From Pseudoxanthomonas suwonensis (GTDB lineage: Bacteria; Pseudomonadota; Gammaproteobacteria; Xanthomonadales; Xanthomonadaceae): a stretch of DNA of 7,494 nucleotides. Numbering within the stretch: position 1 is the stretch's first letter; every line of letters begins with the position of its first letter. The stretch lies in contig QFNC01000069.1 of the NCBI GenBank assembly GCA_003240695.1, positions 1-7,494 of the forward strand. Direction: 5' to 3'. Shown here one piece after another: positions 7,130 to 7,494 of the stretch. The position numbers and the translations under genes were made by a program. Below the pieces are notes generated by a model that had not been told where the DNA came from, did not search any database, and saw only the letters and a list, made by a program, of their open reading frames with translations.

Positions 7130-7222
7130 TGAAGCAGGTTCTCGGCCGTCTTGAGGGTGTCGATGCTGTTCAGGGAGTTTCGGCTCGGCAGATTGGGTCA
7201 CTAATCTGGCGGGTAGGATCGG

Positions 7223-7435
7223 GTGATGGCTCCGTTTCTGAGGAAGGTGACGACTGCCTCCGGGGCGACGGCGGTCCAGGTCGTGGCCAAGGAGGGTCGC
7301 CGCAATCGGGTCCTTGAGCACCTTGGCTCTGCGCATGCCGAGGCGGAGTTGGCGGCGTTGATGCATCTTGGCCGTGAACGCCTGCTCGCGGGGCAGGGTC
7401 AAGTCCCAGGAAGTGGTGTAGCGATCCTTCGATGA
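7223..7435 (+). pseudogene. N-terminal fragment of IS1634-type transposase, interrupted at about 7397
   Basis: The frame starts with tandem GTG (7223) and ATG (7226). From the ATG it gives 'MAPFLRKVTTASGATAVQVV', then 'RVLEHLGSAHAEAELAALM' and 'GRERLLAGQ'. This matches the N-terminus of actinobacterial IS1634/IS1549-type DDE transposases as I remember them (…VRKVRTASGA.AVQ…V.H.GSAH..AELA…). Native sequence ends at about residue 57 (base 7396). The last 12 codons before TGA 7433-7435 come from the terminal repeat of another element, so the gene is truncated by insertion. A full-length product would be several hundred residues, and its catalytic core is not in the window. No strong ribosome binding site is visible; starts close to the promoter are common in such elements. 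Confidence 0.72.
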
Positions 7436-7494
7436 GGGGTCAGGCTGTCAGCGCGGGCAGGGCATCGGTGTTCACCTCGTTCACGGGGCTGGTG
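7397..7494 (-). mobile_element. End of an IS256-type insertion sequence (continues beyond the window)
   Basis: Bases 7397-7422 (GGTCAAGTCC…GTGGTGTA) follow the pattern of the IS256 terminal inverted repeat as I recall it (G.T.AAGTCC with GTGTA near its inner end). The repeat lies at the point where the transposase reading frame of the other element stops making sense, and a - strand frame ends 43 bases inside it, the expected layout for this family. The eight bases outside, CGGGGCAG (7389-7396), are the predicted target-site duplication. Confidence 0.6.
7440..7494 (-). CDS. C-terminal end of probable IS256-type transposase (partial)
   Basis: Read on the - strand, the window end translates as TSPVNEVNTDALPALTA followed by TGA (complement of 7440-7442), with G/C-rich third positions. 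Only 17 residues are visible, too few to place in a family by themselves. The call rests on the position just inside the IS256-like terminal repeat, where mutator-type transposase genes end. None of the DDE catalytic residues are in view. Confidence 0.45.
   Translation of the reverse strand, partial: TSPVNEVNTDALPALTA

Larger units (their letters stand above)
6767..7222. other. 456-base stretch without a convincing gene; several inverted repeats
   Basis: After the TAG at 6764-6766 no frame on either strand has both a plausible ribosome binding site and recognisable protein sequence. A 78-codon + strand frame from the ATG at 6786 to 7019 looks like chance. The stretch holds three inverted repeats (listed separately) and leads into the transposase fragment at 7223, so its last part is probably the non-coding left end of that insertion element. 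I found no tRNA, no CRISPR-like repeats and no T-tract terminator. Confidence 0.6.

Noticed and set aside
7043..7402. Open frame of 119 codons on the - strand
   Set aside because: It lies across the transposase fragment, which has clear family resemblance on the + strand, and its sequence is arginine/histidine-rich shadow-like.

Overview
The window comes from a high-GC bacterium, most likely an actinobacterium. All the real reading frames have strongly G/C-biased third codon positions, Shine-Dalgarno sites are AGGAG-like, and the best-matching transposase style is actinobacterial. I cannot name the genus from the sequence alone. All main genes lie on the + strand.

Positions 1-1745 hold the 3' end of a very large gene that starts upstream of the window. 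It encodes a DUF1998-type zinc module (C82, C84, C92 and C95, numbered from the first visible codon), a nuclease-fold-like tail and a C-terminal module. The coding frame breaks at about 1275-1296, in a GC-only inverted repeat. The rest of the protein continues one base over, as a frame ending at 1745. The break is therefore either a sequencing or assembly slip or a real frameshift mutation.

Positions 1742-4138 hold an SF1A (UvrD/Rep-like) helicase with a RelE/ParE-like fold fused to its N-terminus. It overlaps the previous gene by an ATGA stop/start. After a 51-base gap, positions 4190-6766 hold an 858-residue fusion. In order it has a DUF262 (GmrS-like, DGQQR) domain, a DUF1524 (GmrD-like HNH) domain, an alkyltransferase-like domain that lacks the reactive cysteine, and a C-terminal domain I do not recognise. 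The three genes look like one operon. A DUF1998-helicase-type protein, a toxin-fold UvrD helicase and a GmrSD-type modification-dependent nuclease together suggest an anti-phage/restriction module. The assignment is inferred from domain content, not demonstrated.

Positions 6767-7222 have no convincing gene but carry several inverted repeats. From 7223 the window enters mobile DNA: the first 57 codons of an IS1634-type transposase, interrupted at about 7397 by the end of an IS256-type element. That element's own transposase would end at 7440 on the - strand. The operon therefore abuts a nested insertion-sequence junction, typical of a defence island or other accessory region.
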